Assembly: GCA_028583685.1 (NCBI GenBank)
Contig: JAMXIF010001210.1
Coordinates: forward strand, 14,578,812-14,642,811
Reading direction: 5' to 3'
DNA length: 64,000 bases
DNA from: Petaurus breviceps papuanus
Lineage: Eukaryota > Chordata > Mammalia > Diprotodontia > Petauridae
Of the stretch, positions 61,204 through 64,000 are shown in pieces; position 1 is the stretch's first letter, and every line of letters starts with the position of its first letter. The notes under the pieces were generated by a model. That model saw nothing but the letters and a program-made list of their open reading frames with translations. It was not told the origin of the DNA and ran no database searches. A program made the position numbers and the translations under genes.

Positions 61204-62299
61204 GGCCGGGGAGGAGCCGGGCCGCCGCAGGCCCGGGGCCGGGAATGCCGGGGTAAGGGGGACGGGGGCTGGGGCGGCGGCCGCCCTGGGGCTAGGGGGG
61301 GGGTCCCTGGACCCCCGCTTACCACACACAGGCCCCCGCCGCTGGCTGGGGAGCCGGGCCTAGGGGTGGGGGTGGAGGTGAAGGTGCGTGGGGGAGGGGA
61401 GGGGGAGGCGCCGCTTAGGCCTCAGGCCGGAGGGACCCCCGTGACCGCGGGCCCCCTGGCGCCCCAGGACCCCCTGTTGAGCCTCCAGGACACCCCCCCC
61501 CCCCCCCCACACACTCACACCAAGGGGAGCGGGCCCACGCTGGCCTGGGGCTGGCACGGGAGAGCCCCGGCCCAAGGCCAGACCCCACGCTCCGGCCCGG
61601 GAGCGGCCCCCATGGGGCGGCGGGGCCTGGCAGGGGCGGTAGTGGGGGTCAGGCGGCTCATCCTCAGACCCCCTACCCCCCCCCCTCCCCGCCATCCTCG
61701 CCCCTTCCAGCTCGGAGCCGTGACCCGGGGTGGCTGCCGTGGGTGGGTGGGGCGGGCGTGGGGAGGCAGGTGCAGCCGCGGCCCCGAAAGTTTCCTTTCA
61801 GGCCCGCGTTGGGGGGCTGGTCTGCCTGCTGGGGACCCCGGAATTTGCGCCCGAGCCCCCCATCTCCGGCTGGGGTGCGGATAGGGAGCGCGCGGGGTGG
61901 GGTTTTTGAAACTCTTGCCGGCTCTGGGCTTCTAAGGGTAATCCCTCCCCGGCGTCCCCCACCCCAGCCTTACCCCACCCCGCTCCCCGGAGAGCCCTTG
62001 CCAGACCAGGACCCCCACCCAGCCCTGCCCCCACCTCCCCCTCAGAACCCCCGAGCTCCCAGAGGGCGAACCTCCTCTTTCCTTAGGGAAAAGTTTGCCC
62101 GTTCAACCCCTGTGGGTTTGCTTTGGGGTGTGTGTGTGTGGGGGGGGGGGGACGGGAAGGGAGGGGACCCAGGACCTCCCTCCAACCTGGGACTCGGCGT
62201 GGCTCTTTTCACACCGAAATCCCCCTATCCCAAGCCCTTGTGATTTCTTGGGGGGCAGTGGTGTTGAGGGGAAGGCTGTGCACCGGTCTGGTTAGTTCT

Positions 62300-64000
62300 T
62301 GGGCTTAGGGATGTGATTAGGGAGCAGTGAGGAGATTGTCACTGATAGTGGGCAGGGATTTCTGGATCCAGCCCCTACATCCAGGGGTGCTCGCTCCTAT
62401 TTAGTCCGTGTCTGATACAAGTTAAGGAGATACCCTGTTCTGAGACACTATGAAGGGTTACAAATAGCTGAGGGTGGGACGGGGAGGAGGAGGGGGAGAA
62501 AGGTACATTGAATGCTCTTAAAAATGCTTCTTGATTGATTAATTCGTAGGTATAGCAACTCATGAATCAAGGGTCTTTACATTTGTGAAAATTTTTATGT
62601 AATATTCTTAGCCGTGGCATCGGAATAGGAAAACGGGAATTTTAAGGAAACTTGTTTTGATATCAGATATAATAGATGGTAACTGCCTGTAGTAGGGTCA
62701 GAAGAAGGGGATCTAAAGGATACACTGTGTTTGGTGAATGTGATCTTGCTTACTTTTTCATAATATATGTTTAAATGATTTTTAGCTGTATTTGGGCTCT
62801 GTGATCTTTGAAAGGACAAAATATAGAAGACAAATACATTGTTTTAATTTGAAACCCAGGTTTGCTACTTTTCAGGGTGTGCTTCCCTGGAGCTACAGTT
62901 ACCTTTAATTTTGTTACTTAGTGTTAAAGTGTTTATGCTTTTGCCAAGTTCCTTCTCCAGTATTGCCCCCACACACCCCCAATTTGTTCTTGTTGCTATT
63001 TTTGTAAATTTAGGGCAGTATGTCTCCACATACACTCCCTCCTGTCCCGTACCAATGCTTCATACTGGGATTTTGCTGGCAGAGTATTTCACTTCCTGAC
63101 AATTCGACCTCCAGAATACTATTAAGTAGTGAAAATTCGACACTTGGAAAACAGTAATCTATGGGTTTTTTTTCCCCTATTGCTAACTTATGTCTAACTT
63201 CTGAAACCCTTTAGGTGACTTTTATTAAGTATTTCATTCTTTCTTAAAAACAAAACAAAGATTTTGTTTAACAACCTGAGTGACACCAAACCTTTTTTTT
63301 TTTTTTTTTTTGGTGGAGTACTGAAGATCTTGAGCAAAGATCTCCTGGACTAGATACAAATTACAGTAGCAAATGCATCTGATACCTATTTAACGTCTTT
63401 AAATAGACTTGAGGGTTGTTGTTTTTTTTAGTATACTAAAGTGTTACAGTATCTTGTGATATAAGTGTACAAAGGTTGGTGTCATTCTGCAGTTCCAATT
63501 TTGCCTTGAAGTAAAAATAACTGACATTAGCATTTTAAGTTTTGCAAAGTGCTTTATATACATTATTTTACATAAGATATTCAAATTTTGCAGATAAGAA
63601 AAGGTGACTGATTTGGTCAAACTGATGAGTGTTAAAAGGTCAGAAAGTAGTATGGTGTAATTTAAAAAAATGAATGTGCTGTTGGAGGTCCTATGTATGA
63701 ATCTAGATTTTGTACCTCTTTCTATTAGTGTGGCCTTTGGCAAATTGCTTAAAAACTCGACCTCAGTTTTCTTATTTGTAAAATGCGGTGATAGAACTAG
63801 ATTACTTCTAAGATCCATTTTTGTTCTAAATCGCTGATCCCTTTCTAGTCCCTTCCAAATCTAAATTTATGATCCTGTTTTCTACAGATTCGAACTCAGG
63901 TTCTCCTGACTCCAGGTCCAGTGATTTCCCACTACCACTCAGCCTCTAAAAGGAGTTGAACAGGTACCAAAAGTAGTTTGTTTACATTTTGATTTGGGTC
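62300..64000 (+). other. INO80D: Presumed INO80D intron 1 with MIR scraps
   Basis: AT-rich. 63535-63650 is a reverse MIR scrap (GTTTTGCAAAGTGCTTTATA), 63680-63825 a MIR (+) scrap (GTGTGGCCTTTGGCAAATTG), and 63885-63945 the end of a subfamily-A SINE (-) (ATTCGAACTCAGGTTCTCCT). A run of about 20 T is at 63292-63312. No further exon recognised. Confidence 0.5.

Larger units (their letters stand above)
60550..62240. promoter_or_regulatory. INO80D: CpG island promoter, probably of INO80D
   Basis: Very GC-rich with abundant CpG, in sharp contrast to the AT-rich surroundings. It includes GC-box-like CCGCCCC blocks, a YY1-like CAAGATGG (60709-60716), a CGG repeat and an E-box palindrome. No TATA box is placed near the presumed start. 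Position and direction fit INO80D, which in human lies immediately downstream of NDUFS1 on the same strand. CpG islands can also fire antisense, so an antisense lncRNA is possible. Confidence 0.85.

Noticed and set aside
61366-62243. Overlapping long open frames in the CpG island (172 and 166 codons)
   Set aside because: Stop-poor because of GC content; proline/glycine/arginine-rich with no domain, and several frames are open at once on both strands.

Overview
The window looks like a marsupial (metatherian) chromosome segment. It carries the spliced 3' half of a vertebrate complex I gene on the + strand. The DNA around it is dense in interspersed repeats of marsupial character: CORE-type SINEs with the GGGGCAGCTAGGTGGC head, a second related SINE subfamily, HAL1 and L1 3' ends, many eroded L2 copies, MIR/THER elements and solo LTRs. 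I cannot name the species from sequence alone. Two runs of ten N (29752-29761 and 52611-52620) are assembly gaps.

Layout. (1) 1-16300: the last nine coding exons of NDUFS1 (75 kDa subunit of respiratory complex I), + strand. They give 398 residues in one frame with consistent splice phases, a stop at 16031-16033 and a short 3' UTR with an ATTAAA signal. Two HAL1 (half-L1) insertions, each with target-site duplications, lie in opposite orientation on the two sides of the 155-nt exon 6769-6923. The introns also hold two younger SINEs and a hAT-type MITE with a perfect 8-bp target duplication. (2) About 16.3-60.5 kb: intergenic, with no protein-coding gene I can support. It holds L1 and L2 remnants, SINEs, a 7SL RNA pseudogene at about 49.35-49.53 kb, one family of LTRs with TATA box and AATAAA (29.5-30.2, 45.9-46.6, 56.8-57.6 and 58.2-58.8 kb), two other LTRs on the - strand, a CpG-rich TATA-containing cassette at about 31.1-31.7 kb, and several microsatellites. 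(3) 60.5-62.2 kb: a strong CpG island with a consensus splice donor at 61103. In human, INO80D lies just downstream of NDUFS1 in the same transcriptional direction, so I read this as the promoter and non-coding first exon of INO80D (+ strand). The rest to 64000 would be its first intron.

The two genes do not work in one pathway: NDUFS1 is a mitochondrial electron-transfer subunit and INO80D a subunit of a nuclear chromatin remodeller. They are conserved neighbours. I found no new enzymatic or defence system. The points most worth a second look are the inverted HAL1 pair around an NDUFS1 exon, the 7SL pseudogene, the CpG-rich LTR-like cassette with a membrane-spanning reading frame, and the inverted LTR pieces, one pair of which flanks an assembly gap.
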